Below are positions 12,450 to 22,901 of a stretch of 64,000 nt of DNA, piece after piece. Source of the stretch: Euryodendron excelsum. Taxonomy: Eukaryota; Streptophyta; Magnoliopsida; Ericales; Pentaphylacaceae. Under the pieces are notes generated by a model. It had not been told where the DNA came from and did not search any database. It was given only the letters and a program-made list of their open reading frames with translations. The number at the start of each line of letters is the position of its first letter. The first letter of the stretch is position 1. Made by a program: the position numbers and the translations under genes. The stretch is from contig CM065384.1 in assembly GCA_033060915.1 (NCBI GenBank), positions 32,602,501 through 32,666,500 on the forward strand. Reading direction: 5' to 3'.

Positions 12450-12744
12450 TTAAGTGCGCCACTAAAGTGTCACATTGCGCCACGCGACTCGCGCGTGAGA
12501 CGTGCGTGTGGCGCACATATGGCTTGGCACATATGTTCACACTTGAGTGTTACATTCAATCATTGCTCTAAAGCAATACATAGAAAAGCTGTTGGCATTT
12601 ATCAATGTCTTACAAAACTTCTCACTTTTCAATGTGGAATTCATTTAATAAGACAATAAAGACTTCCTTCAAAATTAGTCAAAATTATTTTGAGAAATCC
12701 CAAAACTACTACATATATTATATATTTTGAAAATATTTTCAACA
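12450..12744 (-). repeat. Partial LTR copy, probably 5' LTR start
   Basis: It is collinear with about 8876-9179: the same CGCCAC...GGCGCACA region, the ACTTGAGTGTTACA phrase, and the same CAACA end. The short string GTGGGC also occurs just outside it on the minus strand, as at the polypurine tract of the 3' LTR. A fragment of a second 3' LTR is therefore an alternative reading. Confidence 0.65.
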
Positions 12745-13568
12745 AAAAATGCCCACAAATTGGAGCCTAACATAAACTCTATTAATAGGGTTGATGCCAT
12801 GAATAGGCTTGATGCTACGGTAGCTTTGGATAGGTCCAAAGATTAAACACTATGATATTAAATCATGTAACTAGATAATGAAGGTCCGACTTTTGTATTA
12901 AGCAATCTGGATGATTGATGTTCAAAATATTAACATATTTAAATTTGTCATTAAAAGTGAAACTTTTGTGGTATTATTTCCATTATGATTTTGACTCTCA
13001 AAGTAATCTTAAATATAAGTAGCAATAATTGATATTTTACATATCTATTGAATATTTGTTCATCTACGTGATAGATTGTGTACTTAATAAATAATCTAAA
13101 TTTTTTTATAATTTCTAATTGCATTGTATCCTCTTAAACAACACAAAATTTTAAAAATCTCTTACATGGTAACTGTTTACTTAATTGATAATTCAAATTT
13201 TCAAAGATTTCTAACCAAATAGATTATATCCTCTTAAACAATACAAAATTTTGAAATCTCTAACATGATAGATTGCATACTTAATTGATAATTCAAAATT
13301 TCTAATCAAATAGATTGTATCCTATTAAAGAATTCAATATTTTAAAATCATACGATTTATATCAATAGACTGTCAAATAGATTGACAGTCAACATCTTAT
13401 CTCAATGGCAAATAAAAATAAACCCTTATCTTGATTAGAAGTGATTTGAAATATGATATTCATCTTATTTAGTAAACTAATTTACAGATTATCTATGGTT
13501 TTATCTCCAAAAATAATGTGATTTTAATATTTGTCCAAGATTATATATTCTTATTATTCATATTCATA
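12745..13568. repeat. AT-rich DNA with about three degenerate tandem units (13060-13345)
   Basis: The phrase TATCCTCTTAAACAA or close variants recurs at about 13125, 13226 and 13317, with shared flanks CTTAATTGATAATTCAAA, giving a unit of roughly 90-100 bp. No gene was seen. Confidence 0.45.
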
Positions 13569-14076
13569 TCTATCTATTCATACTATTATAAAGGCAACAC
13601 CTCAGTTTACTGAAGTCTGTTTGCTAAAAACCTGCAACAGCTATTGGTTTTAAAAAATATCTCTATCTCATCTTATGAATTTGACATCGGTTATCTTTTA
13701 ACAACTTAAAAAGTTAAAAATTTAGAATTGAATATCAAACTCAATTAACATGAGAGGTTTTACTCCTCAAAAAAAAAAAAAAAATGTGTGAAGGAAGGTG
13801 AAATAATAGAGTTAGTGGGTGTAGGCACATATGTGTGCCTCCACTTCTTATTATCTATAAAAATCCAGCAGTTCTTATCTTGGCCAAAATTTTAATATTT
13901 AAAAATTTCTAAATCAAACAAACTATATAATCACCTATATCACTAACTCACATGTTGAACATTTAAATTTTTTTAAATCTGCTTTCATGAGAAATGAAAT
14001 TTGTTTACAAAATAATATAAAATTTTATTTTTATTTAGTTTTATGCATCCGTGTGTATCGCATGAGTTAACGCTAG
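13569..14076 (+). mobile_element. Helitron-like non-autonomous element
   Basis: The 5' end TCTATCTATTCATACTATTA is followed by TAAAGG, close to the plant Helitron start. The 3' end CGTGTGTATCGCATGAGTTAA leads to GCTAG, matching the short hairpin plus CTRR end in decayed form. Flanks are A on the left and T on the right, as expected for A-T insertion. There is no Rep/helicase coding inside. An A-run lies near 13778. Confidence 0.55.
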
Positions 14077-14588
14077 TAGTTAGTTAAAAAAAATGTTGTT
14101 AAAGTACTTATCCCAAACGTTTTTAAATGAAAAAAGTTTCATGATTAGAAAATAAGAAAACAAAGACAACCTATAAACTAAATTTGTTGCCATGAGTGAA
14201 CGTTCTTATACAGTTTGCAACCTTAATAAAGAATTTGGATTCTGAAAATAATTATCAACAAGAAGAGATGTAGGCAAATATAAGTGCAGTAGGGATGATA
14301 TTATTCAAAGCAATTATTGAGCTTTTATTTTATTATGGATGAAGCATTTATATATTTATTGACATTAGAACATGTCAATGTGGTTCCAAATTTAGATGGA
14401 GCTCATATAACAAAAACTCAGGAATAGCACTACTTGCCGCCACATTGTCTTTCGCACTTGATCACGCAGCGAATCTGTCGATTTGAACCTGCAAAGTTAA
14501 GATATTAACTAACTTTTCTGAACCCTTCACTTCCCTTCCAAACCCTTCAGCCCAAACTAAGCTTAAGTGGTGAGCAAGAGTGGCGATA
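14077..14588. other. Short AT-rich spacer, no gene seen
   Basis: This lies between the Helitron-like element and the Gypsy element. It contains no supported reading frame, RNA gene or clear repeat. Confidence 0.5.
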
Positions 14589-14593
14589 TTTGT

Positions 14594-15214
14594 TGGTAAT
14601 GATAGTTTCTCAATCAGACTAGAGGCCGTGTTATTAGTCGACCGGCACTTGCTGGACGCGCCCTTCCCATGTCACCGGGTCGTCTCCCTACCAGATCTCC
14701 CCAACTATTCGTCTCCTTTCTCTCGAGCCAAACGGATACCCGCAACAGCCCACCGATCGGGTCGGAGCCCGACCGTGTCAATAGGGCCCACTTCTGACAC
14801 CGGCCACCCTGGCACGCATCAGGAGCGTGGGTGTGGCGTATACTTGCAACAATCCCCCACACCTCTGACACTGCTCTAACACATGCCACCTTGGAGTGTA
14901 GGGATGATCTTCTCGAGTGTTCTGACACTGTTCTGACCCTCCAACTGGAAGCTGCCACGTGGAGAAACCACCTACCGCCCCCATGCCAGCATACAAGGGG
15001 AATGATTCAACCCCTTCGAAGGTACGCAAACGGGGAACCCCAAGAGAGAACCCTAAGATTTCTTCCTCTCTAAGCTTTTAAATCTAACTTGAACACCGGA
15101 GGGCCTCTGGCTCCCATCGCACCGGTGAGTTTTAGTGCAGGAGATCACCGGCCGGCCAAAGAGCAGTTCATCCCGGACCTGGGGGCAAGCCACCACGAGA
15201 TTGCTGCATCATCA
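14594..15214 (+). repeat. 5' LTR of the Tat/Gypsy element (621 bp)
   Basis: It begins TGGTAATGATAG and ends GCATCATCA. It is collinear with 24330-24933 apart from a gap of about 10-17 bp near the 3' end. It is GC-richer than its surroundings. A CACGTGG motif lies near 14956. Confidence 0.9.
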
Positions 15215-15215
15215 G

Positions 15216-15233
15216 TTGGCGCTGTCTGTGGGA
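15216..15233 (+). other. Primer-binding site of the Tat/Gypsy element
   Basis: TTGGCGCTGTCTGTGGGAA follows the LTR after one base. TGGCGCCGTCTGTGGGAA-like text at this position is common to plant Gypsy elements. I do not assign the tRNA. Confidence 0.7.
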
Positions 15234-15303
15234 ACGACTTCTCTCGTGGCATTTCATGGTTTTGACTAGGTCTGGGATTAGCACCCTCCCTGAATGAAAT
15301 CCG

Positions 15304-16980
15304 ATGGCCGATTCCAATGTAGAGAAGATAGCTGCCTTGGAGAAGACGGTGGCTGACATGATGGCCAGCATGCAGCAGCTGGTTGGTCAAAATGCGGAGT
15401 TGCTCCAATGAAACCCAGCTCCTCAGGAAGAGATTCCACCGGGGCCCAACCTCCCGGTAGAGGAACACGAGGAGCAGGAGGTCGACAAGGATCCAGCCAT
15501 TATCCCCAACGGTAATGAAAAGGGTAATAGGGGACTGGTTGAGGACCCTTTCTTCCGTCGTGAGCCTCACATCGCAGAAGTAGAAACGAGCCACGCCGTC
15601 CTGTCAAGGACGGAGATGGTAGGCGACAAGTCGGAGAGCTCCCACGCTTGGGACGAACAACTGAAGGCGATGCAAGCTCAAATGGCCGGAGTTTTAGCCG
15701 CGGTGGAAGCTAAAGCTCCAAACACCGTGGACGCCCTCATTGGCCGAACGGCCTTGCCGTTCACGCAGAAGGTGATGGATTACCCGCTTCCCCCGAAGTT
15801 CAAAATGTCGACTTTGGATGCGTTCGACGGATCCAAAGACCCGGTGGACCACTTGGAGACGTTCAGGGCACTCATGCATCTGCAGGCAGTGCCGGACGAG
15901 ATCATGTGCAGAGCATTCCCCGTCACGCTGAAGGGTTCGGCGCGAACCTGGTTCAACAAAATCAAACCAGCGACGGTCTCCCCCTTCAAGGAACTTAGCA
16001 AGCTCTTTGTGAGCCACTACATCGGAGCCTAGCGGAAAAGGAGGCTTGCGGCATACTTGCTGACTGTGAGGCAGAAGAAGGAGACGTTACGAGAGTATGT
16101 GGGGAGGTTCAACCAGGAGACATTGTCCGTGGACGACGTGGACGACAAGGTGGCCGTCACGGCGTTCATGAGCGGCTTAAGAAGTGAGAAACTCCTCTTC
16201 TCTTTATCGAAGAGGCCACCCCAAGACACAGCTGAATTGATGCTTCGCGCTTAGAAGCACATGAATGCAGAAGATGCCATGAACGCCAGGCGAGATAATG
16301 ACGAGGGGGGTAGCTCGAGCACGGAGAAGAAGAGGTCGGGCGGAACCTCAAATGATGAGAGAGAAACAAAGGCGAGCAGAACTAGTAACTGAGTGAGGAG
16401 CCGGGGAGAGGAGAGACGAGAACACTACCGTGGTCTGGATAGAACGTTCACCCCGCTCACGACGAAGCTGAAGGATGTCCTGAAGGAGATCAGGGACGAT
16501 CCAGACCTAAAATGTCCAGAGCCTCTGAAGACACCCACGAACATGAGGAATAGAAGGAGATACTGTCGATTCCACCGTGATCATGGCCATGACACGGAGG
16601 ACTGTATTGACCTGAAGTAGCAGATCGCGGATTTGATCAAACGGGGCAGACTCAGCCGCTATGTGGCCGGCCGAGACCGGACACGGGTAGAAAGACGTAG
16701 CCCTGCGAGGGCAGAGATCATCACCCAGCCCATTAGGGAGATAAGGGTCATTGTAGGAGGGTTCGCTGGAGGAGGACAGTTCTCTTCTACAAGGAAGAAG
16801 CATGTTCGGGATATCCGAATCGAAGCGAAAGTAATGCTGGTCGGGACGGCCAACAAGAAGATAAAGTCTGAGGGCCCTGTGATCACCTTCATGGAAGAAG
16901 AAGCAGCCGAGCTGCATCAACCCCACGACGACCCCCTGGTTATTTCCGCTGTGGTCTCCAACTTCAAAACTTGGAGAATC
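15304..16980 (+). pseudogene. Tat-type gag, decayed
   Basis: The start ATG at 15304 opens MADSNVEKIAALEKTVADMM, a heptad-rich N-terminus. The frame passes a TGA at 15409 and continues through the capsid region (FDGSKDPVDHLETFRALMHLQ, WFNKIKPATVSPFKELSKLF, LREYVGRFNQETL, VAVTAFMSGLR). The nucleocapsid near 16560 is CRFHRDHGHDTEDC, a C-x2-H-x4-H-x4-C knuckle. Further in-frame stops are TAG at 16030, 16252 and 16618 and TGA near 16391. Each TAG sits where the family has Gln or is one transition away from it. The frame is otherwise collinear, so decay is mainly by point changes. Confidence 0.88.
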
Positions 16981-17520
16981 TTGGTTGACAGCGGAAGCTC
17001 AACCGACATCCTGTTCCGGGAGGCCTTCGAAAAGATGTAGATCGACCAAGAGAAGTTGAAGCCAGTCAATTGCTCCCTAGTCGGGTTCACTGGAGACCGG
17101 GTGGTCCCTCTCGGGTCCATCGCCCTACCGGTCACCCTCGGAGAGGAACTGCACCGGTTGACGAAAATGGTCCACTTTCTGGTTGTGGATTGCCCATCGA
17201 CATACAACGCCATCATTGGCCAAACCGCTTTGAACCAGTTCAAAGCAATCACTTCTACATATCACCTCCGGGTCAAATTCCCGACCGACACTGGGGTCGG
17301 ATGTGCGAGGGGCAACCAGAAGGAAGCATGGGAGTGCTACATGGCCTCTCTCAAACGAGAACATAGCAAGGAGACCTTGGTCATTGAAGAGCTGGAGCCT
17401 AGGGACGAGGAGGAAGTCAGAAGAGGCGAGCCGGCCGAAGAACTGCAAGATGTCCTGGTCCAGGCCCCAGGGCAGAGTAAGGCTGTGAAGATCGGAGCTG
17501 CAGCACCCGAGGAGTTGAAG
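16981..17520 (+). pseudogene. Tat-type aspartic protease region, decayed
   Basis: The motif ILVDSGSSTDIL at 16978-17010 is an intact-looking retroviral-type protease active site (D-S-G). The usual flap and C-terminal region follow (VNCSLVGFTGDRVVPLGSI, then CPSTYNAIIGQTALNQFKAI). A TAG at 17038-17040 interrupts the frame. The acidic linker up to 17526 leads into RT and ends in another TAG (17524). Confidence 0.85.
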
Positions 17521-17526
17521 CAGTAG

Positions 17527-18830
17527 CTGAGGAAATTCCTAAGGGATAACGTTGACGTGTTCGCCTAGTCTCACGAAGACATGCCCGGGATTGACACCCC
17601 AGTAGTGGCTCACCACTTGAACATTGATCCCGAGGCTAGGCCGGTCAAGCAGAAGCGAAGGAACTTTGCGCCGAAAATGAATGATGCCGTTGCTGAGGAG
17701 GCAGAGAAACTGGTGCAGGCGAAGTTCATCAGGGAAGTGCACTACTCCACTTGGCTCTCCAACGTTGTCATGCCCCAAAGATAGTTTCCCACTACCAACC
17801 ATCGACCTCCTCGTCGACTCTACTGCGGGGTATGAAATGCTAACCTTTATGGATGCTTTTTTAGGATATAACCAGATCCAGATGGTAGAGCGCGACCAGG
17901 AGAATACGGCCTTTATCACAGACCGAGGGCACTATTGTTACAATGTCATGCCGTTCGGATTAAAGAATGCAGGGGTAACATACCAACAGTTGGTTAACCT
18001 CATGTTCAAGTCACAGATTGGCCGTAATGTGGAGGTTTACGTGGATGACATGTTGGTGAAGGGCAAGGAGGCCACCGACCACTTGCGGGACCTTAAGGAG
18101 ACATTCCAAACACTCCGCAAGTACCAGATGAAGCTCAATCTCGCCAAGTGTGCTTTCGGCGTCGCCTCGGGGAAGTTCCTAGGTTTTATGGTCTCACAAA
18201 AGGGGATTGAGGCGAACCCAGAAAAGATTCAGGCCATTATCGATATGCAGGCGCCCCAGACGACGAAGGACGTTCAACGGCTGGCGGGACGTGTTGTAGC
18301 TCTGAACAGATTCATCTCTCGGTCCACCGATAAGTGTCTTCCATTCTTCAAAATTTTGCGCAAGGCATTCGAGTGGAACAAGGAGTGTGAAGCGGCATTC
18401 GGTCAACTCAAACAATATCTTAGCTCAGTCCCGCTGCACAGCCGAACTGTCCCGGGGGAAGAATTATTTCTGTATTTGGCAGTGTCGGCGACAACAGTGA
18501 GCTTAACTTTTGTCCTAGAAGAAGGGGGGATCTAGAAGCCAGTATACTACACCAGTCACGCCTTGCGTGGAGCATAAGAGCGGTACCCGAAGATGGAACT
18601 CATGGCCCTCACGCTGGTGACGGCAGCTCGGCGCCTGAGGCCCTACTTTCAAGCCCACACGATTGTGGTACTCACTGACCAGCCCCTGAAGAACATCCTA
18701 CACAAGCCCGAGACGTTAGGACGCCTAGTGAAATGGTTCGTTGAGCTTAGTCAGTTCGACATCCACTACCAACCCTGACTGGAGATCAAAGGGCAGGCTG
18801 CTGCGGATTTCATTACAGAATTCATTAACC
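17527..18830 (+). pseudogene. Tat-type reverse transcriptase and RNase H, decayed
   Basis: RT begins with [18 protein letters not shown] (TAG at 17566, where Trp is usual). Near 17770 about 20 codons of the RT fingers region, normally between the VVMV and CPKDSFPLP motifs, are deleted and the frame shifts. It then runs intact through LTFMDAFLGYNQI, MPFGLKNAGVTYQ, VEVYVDDMLVKGK (catalytic YVDD at 18038-18049) and GFMVSQKGIEANPEKI. RNase H follows with TAG (18533), TAA (18575) and TGA (18776) stops. The polymerase could not fold normally without the deleted part. Confidence 0.9.
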
Positions 18831-18870
18831 CGCCCCCTGCCACCCTTGAAGTTGACTTCCCTAACAGCCA

Positions 18871-19407
18871 TTGGGTCCTAAACGTTGATGGCTCTTCCAC
18901 TCATGATTCCAGTGGTGCCGGCGTCGTCCTCGTCACCCCGGATGGCTACAAGATGGAATATGTGCTCCGCTTCAAGTTCCCCACCACCAACAACGTTGCA
19001 GAATACGGAGCACTCATTGCCAGTCTCAGAATGGCTCAGCGAATGGGGGCTGAATAGATAGTGGTGTGAAGGACTCTCAGCTTGTAGTAGAGTAGGTCTA
19101 GGGAGAGTATGAAGCCAGAGAAGACAACATGAAGCAATACTGCCAAGTGGCGAAGAGCCTGGCTAGAAGATTTGCGAAGATACTCCTGGAACGTGTCGTG
19201 AGATTGCAGAATGAAGAGGCAGACCGACTAGCCAGAATTGCCTCGTCAAATGAGCCTGACCCGAACATCTCGCTTGAGATTCTTGATTCACCGAGCATTC
19301 AGAGCCCAGAAGTCGACCAAATTGTACCCGAATCCTCATGGATGAGCCAGATCAGGAATTACTTGGAGAACGAAACTCTTCCTGAAGACCGGAATGAGGT
19401 GAGGTAG
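18871..19407 (+). pseudogene. Second (archaeal-type) RNase H of the Tat lineage
   Basis: WVLNVDGSSTHDSSGAGVVL starts a complete-looking domain with the first catalytic Asp, followed by NNVAEYGALIASLRMAQRMGAE. After that three TAG codons, one TGA and a one-base shift (about 19050-19100) break the frame. The end is ERVVRLQNEEADRLARIAS with the late acidic residues. This extra RNase H after RT-RH defines the Tat lineage. Confidence 0.88.
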
Positions 19408-20574
19408 ATTCAATACCGTTCGAGCAGATACCTCATACAAGACGGGATACTATACAAAAGGGGGCACACCATGCCGCTGCTTCGCTGCGCCAACGAGGAA
19501 GAGGCAGACTACATAATGCGGGAGGTCCACGAAGGGGTGTGTGGAAACCACTCCTTTGTTCGGTCTCTCGCCAAGAAGATTTTACGAACGGCCTATTATT
19601 GGTCCACTATGGAGAAAGATGCCCAGCAATTTGTCAAGAAATGTGACAAGTGCCAACGGTTCGCCAACATCCCAAGACTGCCCTCTCAAGAGTTAACCCC
19701 GATCCAGACCCCCTGGCCCTTCGTACAGTGGGGGATCGACATCGTGGGACCCCTGCCTCTCAGCAAGGGACAGACGAAGTTTGCAGTAGTGGCCATCAAC
19801 TACTTTACAAAGTGGGCGGATGTGGAGGCCCTACCGACAATTACTGAGGAGAAGATGAAGAAATTCTTGTAGCAGAATATCGTGTGCGGGTTCAGAATCC
19901 CCAGGGTCGTCATCACAAATAACGGGAAGCAGTTCGAGGGTAGGCAGTTCAACCAGTTGTGCACTGACTTGGGAATAAACCACCATGCTTCGTCCCCCGA
20001 GCATCCTCAAGCCAACGGCCAAGTCGAAGTCACCAACAGGTCCCTCTTGAAGATCATCAAAACAAAGTTGGAGAAGGCCAAAGGTTTGTGGGCAGAGGAG
20101 CTCCCTAACATCCTTTGGGCTTACAGAACGACAGATAGAGTGTCCACGGGGCAGACGCCGTTCTCGTTTACCTTTGGCACCGAAGTCGTCATCCCAGTAG
20201 AGATCAGCCTCCCTAGTCCCAGAATGCTGCAGTTCGACCCCGCGACCAATGGCGAAGCAATGAATGTTGACCTAGATTTGTTAGAAGAAAGGAGGCTACA
20301 AATGGCCATGAGGGTGGCTTCCTACCGGCAGAAGATGCGCCAATACCACAACTCCAGAGTCCAACCAAAAAACTTCACGACCGGGGACCTTGTTCTGAAG
20401 AGAGTCAATCAGTCTACTAGAGATCCCAGAGAGGGCAACCTCGGACCCAATTGGGAAGGACCTTACGAGGTGATTAGCAGTACTAAGAAGGGGACATACA
20501 GGTTAAAGAACTCAGAAGGCAAGGAGCTCCCGCACCTATGGCATGCAAAGCACCTAAGGAAGTACTACCCTTGA
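19408..20574 (+). pseudogene. Gypsy integrase with damaged active site
   Basis: The zinc-binding HHCC region (VHEGVCGNHS...CDKCQRF) is at 19525-19665. The catalytic core has GIDIVGPLPL (first Asp present). VITNNGKQFEG has Asn where the second catalytic Asp belongs, and NGQVEVTNRSLL has the Glu present. One TAG occurs at 19870. The C-terminal region WEGPYEVISSTKKGTYRL ends HLRKYYP at 20572, followed by a stop. No chromodomain was seen. The Asp-to-Asn change alone would abolish integration. Confidence 0.9.
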
Positions 20575-20660
20575 AAGACTCCCACTTATAATTCACCAGA
20601 ATATCAATAAAAGTGTCTGTTCAACAATTGTCTACTTAAATCAACATAGAATCTGTCTAC

Positions 20661-21150
20661 TTGCGTGGAAACGACATAGAATCTGCTCGGTCAAGTGCCG
20701 AGCAGAGTCAAAGGGCCTTAAATGGTAATGGCACAGAAATTGAATCTGCTCGGTTAAGTGCCGAGCAGAGCCATAGGGCCTTAAATGGCAATGACACAGA
20801 AATTGAATCTGTTCGATCAAGTGCGGAGCAGAGCCAGAAGACCTTAATTAGCAATGGCACAGAAATTGAATATTCTCGGTTGAGTGCCGAGCAGAGCTAG
20901 AGGGCCTTAATTAGCAATGGCACAGAAATTGAACCTGCTCGGCCAAGTGTCGAGCAAAGCCAGAGGGCCTTAAGTGGAAATAACACAAAAATTAAATCTG
21001 CTCGGCCAACTGTCAAGCAGAGCCAGAGGGCCTTCAGTGGCAATGACACAAAAATTGAATCTGCTCAGCCAAACGCCGAGCAGAGCCAGGGCTTTAAATG
21101 AGAATGGCATTGAACCCGCTCAACCAAATGCCGAGTAGACCCAGACATAG
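20661..21150 (+). repeat. Eight-unit tandem array, 63-bp period, each with a hairpin
   Basis: Unit starts (GAATCTGCTCGG or variants) are at 20679, 20742, 20805, 20868, 20931, 20994, 21057 and 21112: seven units follow at exact 63-bp spacing, the last spacing is 55. Each unit carries TCTGCTCGG and CCGAGCAGA separated by 7 bases, a 9-bp stem. 63 is 21 codons and one frame is open from 20661 to 21101 except for a TAG at 20898, giving a 21-residue repeat with core EIESARLSAEQS. It lies between pol and the antisense gene. Confidence 0.9.
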
Positions 21151-22016
21151 GACCTGTTCGGTTATAGTGACCGGTCAGGTCCTCGTTAGTGCTTACAAGC
21201 ATTCTACAAGTCATTCCAGTCAAATGCTCAGAAAATATAGCAAGCACAGAGTAGAAGAACAAAATGTAATTTCATCGATGCAATGAGATGTACAAAGGTA
21301 GAACACCCCTTACCAAAAAATAAAATAAAATAACCAAAGAAAAGAAGAAAGACAACTAGCGAAGCAAAACAAAGGGGCCCGAGCTGCATTCACGCTTAGG
21401 CGTGCTCGGCAATTTGTCCCTCAACCTCGGCGCGCTGAGCATCCCCGACCTGGTCACCCGTAGTGGCTTCCAGCAGAGCCTCGGTGGTCTGACCTTCTCC
21501 AGCAGTATTCGTTTGGGCCCCTTCTTCGACCACCTGGTCAGCAGCGTCCTGGCCGTCCACAGGCGCGACTCCATCAAGGGGGTCCAAACCCGAGAAGTTC
21601 GACTCAGGATATTTCTTGGACGCCTGCTTCCGAGCCGTCTCGAAGGCTAAGAGAAAAGTGGGCTCCAACAAAGCTTGGAAGTCATCCCCTTCCTTGAACT
21701 CTTAGATGGCCTCGGCCCTTGCCCTCTTGAGCTCCTTGCCGAAAGCCGCTACGGTCTTCTCCAGCTTATGCCTTTTGGCCTCCTCGGCCGAGAAGTTTAA
21801 CAGTAACTTATTGGCCTGCCTCGCCAGCCTTTCATTGTCGGCCCGAGCCGACTGGAGCTCTTCCAGAGCAGAATCCCTCTCGGCATGGGCGGTCGAGACA
21901 TCGCCCTTCAGCGACTGAACCTCCTGGATGAGCGCCGAGCTGGCCGCCTTTTCCTCCTGGAAGGCTTTCTCCGAAGTCCCCAGACAATGGCCCAGAGCCA
22001 TGACCCTGGCAAGAGA

Positions 22017-22092
22017 CTGAAAGCCGAGTGGTTAGAACTTACATTACACGAAAGACGATGAAGAACAGAATGCTAACCGCACAGAAGCTCAC
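22017..22092 (-). other. Intron 3 of the antisense gene (76 bp)
   Basis: Donor GTGAGC and acceptor CTTTCAG join DANHNLFK to SLARVMALGHCLG in frame. Without splicing, the frame ends at a stop inside this interval. Confidence 0.65.
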
Positions 22093-22580
22093 CTTGAACA
22101 AGTTGTGGTTGGCGTCCCTAACCAGCCGCGAGTTGGGATGCTTGCCCAGCCTCGTGATGTCCAAAGGCCTTACCGCCTCTGCCGCCCGCTCCCAGGCCAT
22201 CTCCGAGCTGTCAATGACATTGGTTGGGATAGAAGCAATTGGATCGGCACGGGCCTGGGAGTCTACTGGAATGACCGTACCGCGCCTCAGCTGGGATCCC
22301 TCTGAATACCCTGGAGGAGGCCTAACGACCACGGATACCTGCCCCTTCCCCTTCTACCGGGACGCCTTCTTCGGAGGAGGAGGGGGAGGGGGGAGTTCTT
22401 CAGTAGCCTCGGTAGTCTTTTGGCGCTTCGATCCTGAGGCAACAACCGCCGCCGCCCTCTTCCTGGCCAGGTAGTTAATGTCGAAGCTCATCGCGTCCGG
22501 CTCAGAAGTTGGCTGGGATGCTTAGGGACCGGGCTGGGCCACTATAGTATCGGCCTAAGTAACCACAGCAAGCTGGCGAT

Positions 22581-22643
22581 CTACAAAGAATGACAGGAAA
22601 TGTCAGGGAACGATCAGCATAACAAAAATAAAAACGTACTCAC
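22581..22643 (-). other. Intron 2 of the antisense gene (63 bp)
   Basis: Donor GTGAGT and acceptor TTTGTAG join AERAR to RQLAVVT in frame. The interval is pyrimidine- and AT-rich like plant introns. It is short for a plant intron. Confidence 0.6.
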
Positions 22644-22808
22644 TCCTCGCACGTTCTGCAGCTAAAGCCTCTTTGCTCGGTTCGGGCCCCAAGAGGTATT
22701 GAGCAAGCGCCTCGACAGTCACCAAGTCTTTGGCGTTCCGAAACTCATACTCTTTGACAGCCTCTACGGCTGCCTTATGCTCGGCAGACAGAAGGGGTTT
22801 TACCTGAC

Positions 22809-22901
22809 CTGACACCCGTAGGACACCTCAGTCATAACGGCGACACATGCAAAAAACATCAAGCAAAAGGGGAGAAAGAAGACTCGGGGAAAAGATCATA
22901 C
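22809..22901 (-). other. Intron 1 of the antisense gene (93 bp)
   Basis: On the minus strand, donor GTATGA and acceptor TGTCAG join ...SKKG to QVKPLLSAEHKAAVEAV in one frame. Splicing is inferred from frame continuity. Confidence 0.65.

Larger units (their letters stand above)
8198..12744 (-). mobile_element. Internally deleted Copia element, minus strand
   Basis: A full 3' LTR (8198-9179) is followed upward by a 3' untranslated region, RNase H and RT. Then comes a sharp junction at about 12448-12450 into sequence matching the upper 300 bp of that LTR (12450-12744), read as the start of the 5' LTR. The rest of the 5' LTR, gag, protease, integrase and early RT are deleted. Flanks AAAAG (8193-8197) and AAAAA (12745-12749) are a near-match for a 5-bp target duplication. 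A non-coding insert splits the 3' region at about 9492-11139. Confidence 0.7.

Noticed and set aside
14614..15029. Minus-strand open frames in the Gypsy LTR, repeated at 24350-24772
   Set aside because: GC-rich LTR shadows; the two LTR copies do not preserve start, length or frame.
20661..21150. CRISPR-like array of spaced repeats
   Set aside because: Units are directly tandem with no unique spacers, inside a plant retrotransposon.
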